Assembly (NCBI GenBank): GCA_963846585.1
Contig: CAWJWO010000013.1
Span: 115,660-179,659, forward strand
DNA length: 64,000 nucleotides
Direction of reading: 5' to 3'
Source: JAAUTT01 sp963846585
GTDB taxonomy: Bacteria > Bacteroidota > Bacteroidia > Bacteroidales > JAAUTT01
Made by a program: the position numbers and the translations under genes. The notes beneath the pieces were generated by a model. It was not told the origin of the DNA. It saw only the letters and a list, made by a program, of their open reading frames with translations, and ran no database searches. Shown here one piece after another: positions 43,371 to 53,446 of this stretch (the first letter of the stretch is position 1; each line of letters begins with the position of its first letter).

Positions 43371-43985
43371 ATGGATAATGTGATATTACATGCCGAACAT
43401 CGAGATGATTTCGGAGCAAAACTTGGGATGTGGATATTTATTTTTACAGAGTTATTGCTTTTTGGAGGGTTATTTCTCGTTTATGCAGTATACAGAAGGA
43501 TGTATCCGGGCGATTTTCATGAAGCAGCTGCCCAATTGAATGGATTTTTAGGAACTTTAAATACAGTAGTTCTGCTTGTAAGCAGTATGACTATTGCAAT
43601 GTCACTTACTGCCATTCAAAAAAATAATCCAAAACTTGCTGTAAACCTCATTTTTATAACCTTGCTATTGGCTATAATCTTTCTGGCCGATAAATATCAC
43701 GAATGGAGTACTGAAATCAGCGAAGGACTTTATCCGGGATCTGACACATTACAGCAACAAACCCATGGAATAATCCTGTTTTTTGGACTTTACTTCTTTA
43801 TGACAGGATTGCATGTATTTCATATGATTGTTGGAATGGTACTTCTATCTATAATATTGATAAAAATTAAAAAGGGTAAAATTAATTCAGACAGGCATGT
43901 ATTGCATGAAAACGGATCGCTTTACTGGTGCCTTGTCGACTTAATATGGATGTTTTTGTTTCCGTTGTTGTATCTGGTAACGTAA
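43371..43985 (+). CDS. ctaE: cytochrome c oxidase subunit III
   Basis: 204 residues with five membrane helices, the compact form typical of caa3 enzymes. Landmarks: GMWIFIFTELLLFGGLFLVYAVYR at the start, the helix pair with GIILFFGLYFFMTGLHVFHMIVG, and the final WCLVDLIWMFLFPLLYLV. Lies in the oxidase operon after subunit I. Confidence 0.93.
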   Translation: MDNVILHAEHRDDFGAKLGMWIFIFTELLLFGGLFLVYAVYRRMYPGDFHEAAAQLNGFLGTLNTVVLLVSSMTIAMSLTAIQKNNPKLAVNLIFITLLLAIIFLADKYHEWSTEISEGLYPGSDTLQQQTHGIILFFGLYFFMTGLHVFHMIVGMVLLSIILIKIKKGKINSDRHVLHENGSLYWCLVDLIWMFLFPLLYLVT

Positions 43986-44342
<357 letters not shown>

Positions 44343-44624
44343 ATGGATTACGATAAACATATTACAGAATATAAAACGTACGCGGTGGTACTTATTGTGC
44401 TGCTTATCCTCACTATGGTTTCAATCCTGGTTACACATTTGCAGTTAAAGGCATGGACAGTAGGTATTGCTCTTGTAGTTACCTGTGTAATGGCCGGGTT
44501 AATTCTTATATACTTTATGCATATTAAATTTGACAATATGCTTATTAAAATTCTGGTAGCACTTGTTTTTCTGCTTTTTGCCATTTTTATGGGGCTTGTT
44601 TTATTAGACTATTCCTACATGTAA
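44343..44624 (+). CDS. ctaF: cytochrome c oxidase subunit IV
   Basis: 93 residues with three membrane helices, normal for prokaryotic subunit IV of the caa3/bo3 type. The late segment AGLILIYFMHIKFDNMLIKILVALVFLLFAIFMGLVLLDY is characteristic. The start codon directly follows an array of CTAACAA units, so no ordinary ribosome-binding region is present. Confidence 0.85.
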   Translation: MDYDKHITEYKTYAVVLIVLLILTMVSILVTHLQLKAWTVGIALVVTCVMAGLILIYFMHIKFDNMLIKILVALVFLLFAIFMGLVLLDYSYM

Positions 44625-44628
44625 AAAA

Positions 44629-44840
44629 TAGTCGTAAGTCGTAAGTCGTAAGTCGTAAGACAGAAGGCAGAAGGTAAAAGGCAGAGGGCAGAAGGCAGAA
44701 GACAGAAGGCTTGATATGTGATTCTAGATTTTAGATTCTAGATTTGAGATTTAAAATTTGGATATTCTGTAAGTACAAATCTTAAATATAGATTCTCAAT
44801 TCTAAAATCTTAAATGATTTGTCCAATTTCTTGTCTTGGT
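44629..44840. repeat. AGTCGTA and GACAGAA arrays plus inverted copy of the 138-bp repeat
   Basis: AGTCGTA x4 (44630-44658), GCAGAAG/GACAGAA words (44658-44710), then 44703-44840, the reverse complement of 19498-19635 with 7 mismatches and no gaps by my count. It ends in the TTCCTGG/CTCTTGG words that flank the other copy too. Confidence 0.9.
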
Positions 44841-44893
44841 TCCTGGCTCTTGACTCTTGGTTCCTTTAATATTATTAATTACTGATAAACACT

Positions 44894-45811
44894 ATGTATA
44901 CTGAGGCATCAAATTTTGTAGAGGGAGTTGATTTTGCTTACAAACTGATATTTGGTATTTGCTTTTTCTTTTTGATAAGTATTACCGGTATTATGATTTT
45001 TATTATCATCCGGTACAGGAAATCAAAACATCCAAAAGCTGTTCAGATTAAAACAAATAATGCCCTTGAAATTACATGGACCATTATCCCGCTAATACTG
45101 GTATTAGTCATGTTTTATTATGGATATATAGCATTTCTTCCAATGCGGCATGCCCCAAAAGATGCCATGGTTGTAAAAACTACAGGACAAATGTGGTCGT
45201 GGGATTTTGAATATTCAAATGGGAAACATTCGCCCATTTTGGTTGTGCCTTTGGGTAAAGCAGTAAAGCTGGATATGAATTCAAAAGATGTAATTCATGG
45301 CATGGAAATACCACAGTTCAGATTAAAGGAAGATGTTATTCCGGGACGTCATACGATGATTTGGTTTATTGCTAACCACACAGGTGAATACAGGATATTC
45401 TGTTCATATTATTGTGGGGTTGCACATTCCAATATGTTATCGATGGTGAAGGTACTACCAGTCGATAGCTTTAAGATTTGGCTAAACAGGGAATCTTCAA
45501 AAATAGAAAGTGCCGACGATGGTTTGAAAATTATCCGGCAAAATGCTTGTACGGCTTGTCATTCAATAGATGGCTCCCCTCTGATAGGTCCAACATTAAA
45601 AGGGTTGTACGGTGCAAAACTTACTGTAATTACTGATGGCAAAGAAAGAGAAGTAATTGCAGATACAGCATACCTACGCACTTCAATAACTGAGCCTGAC
45701 AAGGATATTGTAAAAGGGTTTAATAAAGGATTAATGATGAGTTACAAGTCGGCATTGAAAGACACTGATATAATAAGCATTATTGAATACCTGAAATCTA
45801 TTGCTAAGTAA
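44894..45811 (+). CDS. ctaC: cytochrome c oxidase subunit II with fused cytochrome c (caa3)
   Basis: 305 residues: two N-terminal membrane helices (about 17-40 and 55-78), a cupredoxin domain with the CuA ligands C170, C174, H178 and M181 in CSYYCGVAHSNM plus an upstream His (VIHGMEIP), and a C-terminal cytochrome c with heme site C219-x-x-C222-H223. Electrons enter at the heme, pass to CuA and then to subunit I. Placement last in the operon is unusual; subunit II more often comes first. Confidence 0.94.
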   Translation: MYTEASNFVEGVDFAYKLIFGICFFFLISITGIMIFIIIRYRKSKHPKAVQIKTNNALEITWTIIPLILVLVMFYYGYIAFLPMRHAPKDAMVVKTTGQMWSWDFEYSNGKHSPILVVPLGKAVKLDMNSKDVIHGMEIPQFRLKEDVIPGRHTMIWFIANHTGEYRIFCSYYCGVAHSNMLSMVKVLPVDSFKIWLNRESSKIESADDGLKIIRQNACTACHSIDGSPLIGPTLKGLYGAKLTVITDGKEREVIADTAYLRTSITEPDKDIVKGFNKGLMMSYKSALKDTDIISIIEYLKSIAK

Positions 45812-45827
45812 TGTTTTCTTAATTACA

Positions 45828-46790
45828 CTAATTACAATAATTTATGGCGCAGGACTTATCATAAACAAATGACTTATAATTAGCTATAGCCTTACTTGCG
45901 AGTTCTTTTATATATTCGTCGGTTAAGAAAACCAGGAAACTTATTGCTACTGTGAATTCTTTGTTTTTATTTTTAACAAAACAGGCAGGGCTTATTGAAG
46001 TAACTTTTTTAAATTCATTTATCAGGTGAGCCTGGTCATAATATCCGTTATTTATTACCAGCTGGTACCAGTCGATGTTTGAGGACAGGTTTAAAGTCCT
46101 TATCACATTTTGGACCCTGAAAGTCTGGCATAATTCTTTAGGTGTTATTCCGGCTACTAATTTTATATCGCGTTCGAAACTGCGTTCGGTCATATAAAAC
46201 TGTTTTAGCAATGCCGGCAGCTTTATATTTCCATTATTTTCCTTTATAATATTTATTGCATTAAGAGTACGGTCAATGTTAACACTTTTATGAGAATATT
46301 TATTCAGCCTGTATAAAAAATATTGGTCCAAATATGCTTTTATTTCATTATAGTTTTTTGCCAGTTCAATTTTTTCGCGGAGGTATTTTATTTCATTTCC
46401 AAGCACATCTTCAGCAACATACACATTATTATACAGTTCTTTTGTTGGAATGAAAAATAATTTATAAAATCCATGCAATGTAAACCTTACCCTCATGCTT
46501 TTAAATGGAATATTATGCATGCTGCTTCTTAACATCTTGTCAATATTCCGGATTCCTACAAAAATTGATTTGGAGCATCCTACTCTTATATTTTGGTTTC
46601 CGAACCAATAATCACAATTGGAATCATTATAGTTAAAATACCAGTCGACACACCTTGTTGGAAGATGAATCTGGGAATTTAAGGTTTGTGGATGTTTATT
46701 ATCTTCATTAACATCAACAAACCAATAGTGATCGATAATATCACTAAGTTGAGGTGATGGCTTCAGGTAAAGTTGAGTTGTGGAAGACAT
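45828..46790 (-). CDS. AraC-family transcriptional regulator
   Basis: 320 residues. The N-terminal sensor part begins with the phrase PSPQLSDIIDHYWFVD, of the DUF6597 type common in Bacteroidota. Two helix-turn-helix units are in the last 140 residues: IKLPALLKQFYMTERSFERDIKLVAGITPKEL and DWYQLVINNGYYDQAHLINEFKKVTSISPACF. It is convergent with the oxidase operon. No effector can be named. Confidence 0.88.
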   Translation of the reverse strand: MSSTTQLYLKPSPQLSDIIDHYWFVDVNEDNKHPQTLNSQIHLPTRCVDWYFNYNDSNCDYWFGNQNIRVGCSKSIFVGIRNIDKMLRSSMHNIPFKSMRVRFTLHGFYKLFFIPTKELYNNVYVAEDVLGNEIKYLREKIELAKNYNEIKAYLDQYFLYRLNKYSHKSVNIDRTLNAINIIKENNGNIKLPALLKQFYMTERSFERDIKLVAGITPKELCQTFRVQNVIRTLNLSSNIDWYQLVINNGYYDQAHLINEFKKVTSISPACFVKNKNKEFTVAISFLVFLTDEYIKELASKAIANYKSFVYDKSCAINYCN

Positions 46791-47165
46791 TTTTTTTCAA
46801 AGATATTTGTTTTACGAAACTAACAATGATATTTGAAAGGGATATTGACATAATTAACGAAATATTACATTAAATGAAGGTTTGAAGCGGTCTAAAATAA
46901 CAATACCATCTCCGTTTTATGAAGATGGTATCCTTTAACCACATAACTATAAGATCAACGTATTATTGAGTTTTAACCTCATCCCCGGCATTTACAAAAA
47001 ACCGGATATATATAATATTAATAACGATCCGAAATTATCACCGAACTAATAAGTAATTTATAACATAGCCATTGTAAAATTATATTACTTTGAAAGTAAA
47101 TAATTGGAAAAATCCGACAAAGTTTATTAAATCTTAATTTTATCTTTACAGCCCTGATTAAAGAT
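46791..47165. other. intergenic region with AraC promoter box and a hairpin, no array
   Basis: A minus-strand TATCTTTG box lies at 46805 to 46798, with TTG 18 bases further upstream. It is only 8-15 bases from the AraC start codon, so the leader must be very short. A hairpin (46903-46931) is listed separately. Unlike most gaps here, no heptamer array is present. Confidence 0.5.
46903..46931. terminator. hairpin, terminator- or attenuator-like
   Basis: Perfect 9-bp stem ATACCATCT / AGATGGTAT with an 11-base loop, in the AraC / transglycosylase gap. No T-tract. It could mark the 3' end of a short transcript or be a regulatory dyad. Confidence 0.35.
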
Positions 47166-49109
47166 ATGAAGAAAAAACCTGCACTTTTCGTAATTGCTGG
47201 AATTGCAATAGTTATAACAGTCTATTTTGGGATTAGAAATTCTATTTTGCATGAAGTTCTGAATAATAAATGCAGAAAGCTGGAAAAAAAGCTTGATTTG
47301 CAAATAAAATATAAACATGCTCAATTTATTGGTTTAAAAACATTTTATATAAGTAATTTAAGTGTCGTAGTAAATGCAAGGGATACTTTTATTAAATCTG
47401 ATTCAATAATTTTAAACCCTAAACTATTTTCTCTCTTAACCGGGCATTTTCGCCTGCATGCAATAGGTTTATATAAATCGAAGATTAATGCAACAAAATA
47501 TGTTTTATTGAAATTGCACAATATCATGAATGGCAACAAAAGTGACCTTCATAATATTCCAAAAATCATAAATTTTGCCGGTATAATTAATTCTTTACAA
47601 AAAAGTATTTTAAAACTCGTACCTTCTGATATCATTATACGAAATTCCTGGTTTTCCTATTCTAAAGATTCCGTTTGTTCTATCCTTTATTGTGAAAATT
47701 TTAGTTATCAAAATTCAAAATATATCGGAGATGTATTTCTTTTAAATAAATCGGAAAAGAAGCGCTGTCTGGTAAATGGTATTTTCGATTTAAATCAAGG
47801 CATCACTTTATCAATCACTCATCCTGACGCTTCTATTATTAATATTCCTTATACACGTCAATGGTGGAATTCAAGGTTTGGGTTTAATTCATTGCAGTTT
47901 TCACTTCTTTTGCAGAAAGTTGATAATAATAACCAGATTTTATCAGGGACTGCGTACATAAAAGATCTGGCTATACAAAATGAAAGGATTAGCCCTGATG
48001 TGGTTTATATTAAATCGGTAGCTATAAATTTTAAAGTTAAGGCTGGCAATGGAGTAATTGAAATGGACAGTACTTCATCTGTTAATATAAACAAATTTTC
48101 ATTTTCTCCTTATATAAGATATGAAAAATCAGACAAGCACACCTTTTCATTTGCTTTTATCAGAAAGGAATTCGAAGCGCCAGATCTGTTCAATTCTTTT
48201 CCTGAAGGGTTGTTCACCACCTTTAAGGGATTAATTGCCAAAGGCAGGTTAGCATATAGTTTGAAAACTTTCATCGATTTCGATCATCCGGATAGTGTAC
48301 AGTTTGACTCATATTTGGAAAATAAGGGTTTTGGGATTGAAAAATTTGGAATAACAGATTTCAGAATTCTTAACCATGAATATAATCAGGATGTTTATGA
48401 TAAGGACAGATATATTAAAACTATTCTTGTAGGTTCTGATAATAATGATTTTGTTCCGCTCGGGGATATTTCTCCATATTTGAAGTATTCAGTATTAACA
48501 TCCGAAGATGGAGATTTTTTCTATCATCATGGATTTAATCTCAGGGCATTTCGTGAATCAATTATTGCAAATATAAAAGCTAAACGCTTTGCCAGAGGTG
48601 GCAGCACTATTACTATGCAACTTGTAAAAAATGCTTTTTTAAGCAATAACAAAACTATTTCACGAAAAATTGAAGAAGCATTGATAGTATGGATGATAGA
48701 AAATTTACATCTTGTAAGCAAGGAACGAATGTTTGAAGTTTACTTAAACATTATAGAATGGGGTCCGGGGGTATATGGAATTAAGCCGGCATCAATGTTT
48801 TATTTTAATAAATTACCCGATAAATTAACTCTTTCGGAAAGTATATACCTTTCCAGTATTATTCCCAGGCCAAAGGGGTTTAAATATACCTTCATAAGCA
48901 ATGGTGAAATGGCCGGATTTTATAATGAATACAGCAAATTATTATGTAAGGTAATGCTTAAGCGAAATCAGATAACTTCAAATGATTCGTCCAATCTGCA
49001 ACCATTTGTGAATCTTACCGGTATTGCCAAAGAATACCTGGCATTACCTGATACTTTGGCTATCGAAGATTCTTTATTTTACAAAGAGCCGGAGATAATT
49101 GAGTATTGA
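47166..49109 (+). CDS. GT51 peptidoglycan transglycosylase (MtgA-like, monofunctional)
   Basis: 647 residues. One N-terminal membrane anchor (about 7-25), a long extracytoplasmic beta-rich segment of about 390 residues, then the GT51 domain: catalytic E447 in LTSEDGDFFYHHGF, followed by RGGSTITMQLVKN and the RKIEEALIVWMIE and NIIEWGPGVYGI blocks. It polymerises lipid II into glycan strands. No transpeptidase domain is present. The large N-terminal extension is unlike E. coli MtgA (about 240 residues) and recalls AsmA-like folds. Confidence 0.88.
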   Translation: MKKKPALFVIAGIAIVITVYFGIRNSILHEVLNNKCRKLEKKLDLQIKYKHAQFIGLKTFYISNLSVVVNARDTFIKSDSIILNPKLFSLLTGHFRLHAIGLYKSKINATKYVLLKLHNIMNGNKSDLHNIPKIINFAGIINSLQKSILKLVPSDIIIRNSWFSYSKDSVCSILYCENFSYQNSKYIGDVFLLNKSEKKRCLVNGIFDLNQGITLSITHPDASIINIPYTRQWWNSRFGFNSLQFSLLLQKVDNNNQILSGTAYIKDLAIQNERISPDVVYIKSVAINFKVKAGNGVIEMDSTSSVNINKFSFSPYIRYEKSDKHTFSFAFIRKEFEAPDLFNSFPEGLFTTFKGLIAKGRLAYSLKTFIDFDHPDSVQFDSYLENKGFGIEKFGITDFRILNHEYNQDVYDKDRYIKTILVGSDNNDFVPLGDISPYLKYSVLTSEDGDFFYHHGFNLRAFRESIIANIKAKRFARGGSTITMQLVKNAFLSNNKTISRKIEEALIVWMIENLHLVSKERMFEVYLNIIEWGPGVYGIKPASMFYFNKLPDKLTLSESIYLSSIIPRPKGFKYTFISNGEMAGFYNEYSKLLCKVMLKRNQITSNDSSNLQPFVNLTGIAKEYLALPDTLAIEDSLFYKEPEIIEY

Positions 49110-49257
49110 ATATTGAAAAATTAAGTTGCAGGTTACAGGTTGCAGGTTATTAAATACAACCTTTCCAACTTTAAAACCTATACAACTAATACAGCATTTC
49201 AATTGAACCAATAATCAATTTTTTGGTTAATTAAGTAAAAGTGAAAATCTATAAAGT

Positions 49258-49617
49258 ATGGACCAATATGAATCGAACAGAAGAAAATTTATCCGCAGCC
49301 TGGGGTTATCAGTCGGAGCTGTAATGACTGTTAATTCGGTTATCAAGGCAGGTGTAAGTGATAATAAAGAAAAGTTTGAGATTACTCCTGAGCAGGAAGA
49401 ATTTATTATAAAATACGAAAAATGGATGGATGATTTTATTGATGTTATCCGTGTGCAGAAAATATCTCCAAATAACCTTGATAATAATAAAAAACTTATA
49501 AGACTTACCGAAATAGCTAAAGAATGGCAACAAAGGCTTACAGAGTTTATGAAGGATGAAAATTTTGCCAGATATTATATTGTAGTAACTGAAAGAATGA
49601 CTCAGGAAATAGAATGA
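49258..49617 (+). CDS. small protein with twin-arginine signal
   Basis: 119 residues. The N-terminus NRRKFIRSLGLSVGAVMTVNSVIKAG is a Tat-type signal (R-R-K-F-I-R with a mildly hydrophobic core). The mature part is charged and helical, without cofactor motifs. Tat export implies folding in the cytoplasm or travel with a cofactor-bearing partner. I do not recognise the family. Its stop codon is immediately followed by a TAGTGCA array. Confidence 0.7.
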   Translation: MDQYESNRRKFIRSLGLSVGAVMTVNSVIKAGVSDNKEKFEITPEQEEFIIKYEKWMDDFIDVIRVQKISPNNLDNNKKLIRLTEIAKEWQQRLTEFMKDENFARYYIVVTERMTQEIE

Positions 49618-49805
49618 TAGTGCATAGTGCATAGTGCATAGTGCTTAGTTCCTCTATACAAATCACCAGACATAAGCAAAAAAAATAATTGTTGGTTGTT
49701 GTTAAATTATTGATACTACAAATTTCAATTTGGAAGACAACCTTTACAAATTTTTATGTGTCTGAAATTCTATGCACTATGCACTATGCACTAAGCACTA
49801 TGCAC
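49617..49805. repeat. inverted TAGTGCA / TATGCAC arrays around an AT-rich core
   Basis: Left TAGTGCA x3 plus TAGTGCT (49618-49645); right TATGCAC x3, TAAGCAC, TATGCAC (49771-49805). The two are complementary, about 125 bases apart, forming an element like that at 33859-34063 with a different word. Confidence 0.9.
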
Positions 49806-49913
49806 TTTTGAGACAAATTGCAGGACTGAAGAAAATATTGATTTAACAATTAATCATAAGCAGTAAGTATTATTATTTATCGCATATTTGCGTTTATGTA
49901 TAATTACCGTATT

Positions 49914-52900
49914 ATGAAGAATACAATTAACAGGTTATTTTTTATTTTAATTGTAACAAATTTAGTTAATTACAATTCGATGGCACTAATTAATAAGCCA
50001 TCGAAAAGGAATTGCAGACCGGATACTTCTGGAGTAATTTTTAACTTGCATTCACATTGGGTTGATTCGGTATTTAATTCTCTCTCAGCAGATCAGCGAA
50101 TCAGCCAATTATTTATGATAGCTGCATATTCTGACTCTGATCAGAAACATGTTGATCGGATTTCAGGGATCATTAAAAACTACCAACCGGGAGGATTGAT
50201 ATTTTTTCAGGGCGGGCCATTAAGGCAGGCCAATCTTACAAATTTGTACCAGGGTATTTCAAGAACGCCTTTACTTATTGGTATAGATGGTGAATGGGGC
50301 CTTGGAATGAGACTTGACAGTACTATGAGCTTTCCACGCCAGATGATGTTAGGTGCAATTGAAAATGACAGCCTTATTTATGATATGGGTTTTGAAATAG
50401 CAAATCAGTTAAAGGCGCTTGGTATTCATATCAATTTTGCCCCGGTAGTGGATATAAATAATAATCCTGATAACCCGGTAATTAATAACCGGTCGTTTGG
50501 TGAAAACAAATACCAGGTGGCCCGTAAGGGAATTGAGTATATGATGGGGATGCAGGCAAACGGGATTATTGCAACTGCCAAACACTTCCCGGGTCACGGG
50601 GATACAAATGCTGATTCGCATATAACCCTGCCGGTAATAAATTTTGATTATCACCGGCTCGACAGCCTTGAACTGTTCCCTTTCCGTAAATTAATAAATC
50701 ATGGTGTAGGAGGGGTAATGGTAGCACACTTATTTGTACCTGCACTGGATTCTGCAAAAAATACCGCATCAGTACTCTCAGAAAAAATAGTGACTGGTTT
50801 GCTTAAAGATTCATTACATTTTAAAGGATTAATATTTACCGATGCCCTGGGCATGAAAGGTGTTTCTGATTTCTTTCAACCGGGGGAACTGGAAGTTAAG
50901 GCACTTGAGGCTGGGAATGATATATTAGTGATGCCGTCGGATATCGGAAAAGCTTTAAATTGTATCAGTGAAGCACTATCATGTGGGTTACTTAGACAAT
51001 CCCGGATAGACAGTTCCTGCCGTAAAGTACTAGCTGCCAAAGAATGGGCTGGTTTGAAGAAGGTTAATCCTATCGATTTAAGTTCTTTGAAAGTTAAATT
51101 AAACAACCCTGTAGCTGGTCTTATACAACGTAAAATTATTGAATCGGCACTTACCCTGGTTCAGAACCAAAATCACCTTTTACCTTTAAAACGTCTCGAT
51201 ACGCTAAAGATAGGATTGGTACTAATTGGTACAGGTAAGTCAAACCAATTTAAAGAAACATTATCTCTTTACGATGATATAGACTGTTATTACCTCGACA
51301 AACAAGCCGATTCGTGCAGGATTGATAGTTTATTATCTTTTCTCCGAAGTTATAACCTTATTATTGCCGGTATACATAACACAAGTTCACGGCCAAATAA
51401 AAATTTTGGGATTACACCAAACGAAATTTCATTTCTTGAAAAATTATCCGCCCAAAAACAGGTTATACTCGATTTATTTGCAACACCTTATGCCCTGAAT
51501 TATTTTAAACAACCTGAATTATTTAAATCTATATTGGTGTCATATGAGGACAAGCCTTTAATACAGGATTACTCTGCACAGCTTATTTTTGGTGCAGTGG
51601 GAGCTAATGGCACATTACCGGTTAGTACAAGTAAATATTGTCTTACAACAGGATTGATTACTGAGAAAGGCTTACGGTTAAAATATACAATCCCGGAGGA
51701 ACTTAACATCGATAGGGGAAAACTTGCACAAATTGATACAATTGTAAACCACGCTATAAAAAAAGGGGCCATGCCCGGATGTGTTGTACTGGGAGCTAAG
51801 GATGGGGTAGTATTTTACCACAAAGCGTTTGGATTCCATACATACAATACCGATGAACCTGTATTGACCCGGGATATATATGATCTGGCCTCAGTAACGA
51901 AAATTGCAGCTACTCTTCCGGTAGTGATGCAGTTGTACGAAGAAAAAAAAATCAGACTAACTGATAAATTATCTGCCTATCTGCCGGAATTAAAAAAGAC
52001 AAATAAGAAAAATATACCAATTATTGATATGTTAACTCACCAGGCACAGCTTCAGCCATATATTCCTTTTTACCGGAGGCTTCTGGAACCGGAAGATCCA
52101 AAGGAAAAATTGACGTCAAATGTGTATTCTGAAAAATATTCCGTAAGGCTGGGGCCACATCTATTTGTAAATAATAATACTAATTACCGTAAAGGGCTTA
52201 TTTTTTCAAATTTTGATCAAAAACACGGATTAGAGGTTGCAAACAGTATGTTTTTGTTAAACACATATACCGACTCTATATTTAAAATAAGTAATAATTC
52301 ACCATTACTGCCGTTGAAGAAGTTTAAATACAGCGACATGGATTTTTACTACATGTACTGGATGATTGAAAGGATTACCGGTATCCCTCTAAATGAATAC
52401 GTCAGGGATAAATTTTACAATAAACTGGGAGCTGCCACAATGGGATATTTGCCTTTGGATCGTTTTGACCCTGACAGAATTCCTCCTACTGAAAACGACA
52501 TGGTATTTCGAAAGCAATTAGTACACGGCTATGTTCATGATCCGGGAGCTGCCATGATGGGTGGTGTATGCGGGCATGCCGGTTTATTTTCCAATGCTAA
52601 CGATCTTGCCAAAATAATGCAAATGTATCTTAACAAAGGCATGTATGGTGGTGAACAGTATTTTAAACCTTCCACAGTAGATTATTTCAGTGCGTGCCCT
52701 TTTTGCAAAACCAATCGCCGCGGTATTGGGTTTGACCGTCCTGTAATGAATTCCAATAATGGGCCTACATGCGAGTGTGTAACTGATAAAAGTTTTGGAC
52801 ATACCGGATTTACAGGTATAATGACCTGGGTGGATCCAGAGTCAGGACTATTATATGTATTCCTTTCAAACAGGGTTTACCCGAATGCTGATAACAATAA

Positions 52901-52973
52901 ATTAACTGAGTTGAGTGTAAGAACAAGGATACAGGAGGTGATTGTAAATAGTTTGAATACGTTTAGTAGGTGA
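49914..52973 (+). CDS. GH3 beta-N-acetylhexosaminidase fused to a beta-lactamase-type serine hydrolase
   Basis: 1019 residues from MKNTINRLFFILIVTN, a signal peptide; the upstream ATG (49896) would add six odd residues. The N-terminal GH3 domain has KHFPGHGDTNADSH with the D234-S-H236 dyad and nucleophile D310 in FTDALGM, the NagZ pattern. A middle GH3-C-like segment covers about 395-590. The C-terminal serine hydrolase has SVTK (S660 to K663) and HTGFTG (H963), as in class C beta-lactamases and DD-peptidases. Such fusions are known in Bacteroidota and probably act in cell-wall turnover in the periplasm. Confidence 0.9.
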   Translation: MKNTINRLFFILIVTNLVNYNSMALINKPSKRNCRPDTSGVIFNLHSHWVDSVFNSLSADQRISQLFMIAAYSDSDQKHVDRISGIIKNYQPGGLIFFQGGPLRQANLTNLYQGISRTPLLIGIDGEWGLGMRLDSTMSFPRQMMLGAIENDSLIYDMGFEIANQLKALGIHINFAPVVDINNNPDNPVINNRSFGENKYQVARKGIEYMMGMQANGIIATAKHFPGHGDTNADSHITLPVINFDYHRLDSLELFPFRKLINHGVGGVMVAHLFVPALDSAKNTASVLSEKIVTGLLKDSLHFKGLIFTDALGMKGVSDFFQPGELEVKALEAGNDILVMPSDIGKALNCISEALSCGLLRQSRIDSSCRKVLAAKEWAGLKKVNPIDLSSLKVKLNNPVAGLIQRKIIESALTLVQNQNHLLPLKRLDTLKIGLVLIGTGKSNQFKETLSLYDDIDCYYLDKQADSCRIDSLLSFLRSYNLIIAGIHNTSSRPNKNFGITPNEISFLEKLSAQKQVILDLFATPYALNYFKQPELFKSILVSYEDKPLIQDYSAQLIFGAVGANGTLPVSTSKYCLTTGLITEKGLRLKYTIPEELNIDRGKLAQIDTIVNHAIKKGAMPGCVVLGAKDGVVFYHKAFGFHTYNTDEPVLTRDIYDLASVTKIAATLPVVMQLYEEKKIRLTDKLSAYLPELKKTNKKNIPIIDMLTHQAQLQPYIPFYRRLLEPEDPKEKLTSNVYSEKYSVRLGPHLFVNNNTNYRKGLIFSNFDQKHGLEVANSMFLLNTYTDSIFKISNNSPLLPLKKFKYSDMDFYYMYWMIERITGIPLNEYVRDKFYNKLGAATMGYLPLDRFDPDRIPPTENDMVFRKQLVHGYVHDPGAAMMGGVCGHAGLFSNANDLAKIMQMYLNKGMYGGEQYFKPSTVDYFSACPFCKTNRRGIGFDRPVMNSNNGPTCECVTDKSFGHTGFTGIMTWVDPESGLLYVFLSNRVYPNADNNKLTELSVRTRIQEVIVNSLNTFSR

Positions 52974-53446
52974 AAATGAGACGTGAGACGTGGGACGTGG
53001 GACGTGAAAAGAGACGTGGGACGAGAAAAGGCAGAAGGTAATACAATGTTTAAAAATATCACTATCTGAATTAAATTTTTATGTAATCCCCAAACAACAT
53101 TGAATTTATTGGAGATATTAAGTTTATTGCCTAATATTGTCACTGTATAAAAACAATAATCTAACAACTAACAACTAACAACTAACAACTAACAACTAAC
53201 AACTAACAACTAACAACTAACAACTAACAACTAACAACTAACAACTAACAACTAACAACTAAAAAACTAACAACTAACAACTAACAACTAACAACTAACA
53301 ACTAACAACTAACAACTAACAACTAACAACTAACAACTAACAACTAACAACTAACAACTAACAACTAACAACTAACAACTAACAACTAACAACTAACAAC
53401 TAACAACTAACAACTAACAACTAACAACTAACAACTAACATCTCAT
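52974..53446. repeat. longest array: CTAACAA about 39 copies, preceded by GGACGTG words
   Basis: GAGACGTGAGACGTGGGACGTGGGACGTG words (52978-53030), about 130 bases of plain AT-rich DNA, then CTAACAA repeated from 53161 to 53441 with one interruption near 53260. It ends 5 bases before the start codon of the transporter gene. Confidence 0.95.

Noticed and set aside
53161..53441. Possible CRISPR array
   Set aside because: The unit is 7 bases without spacers and no cas genes are present.
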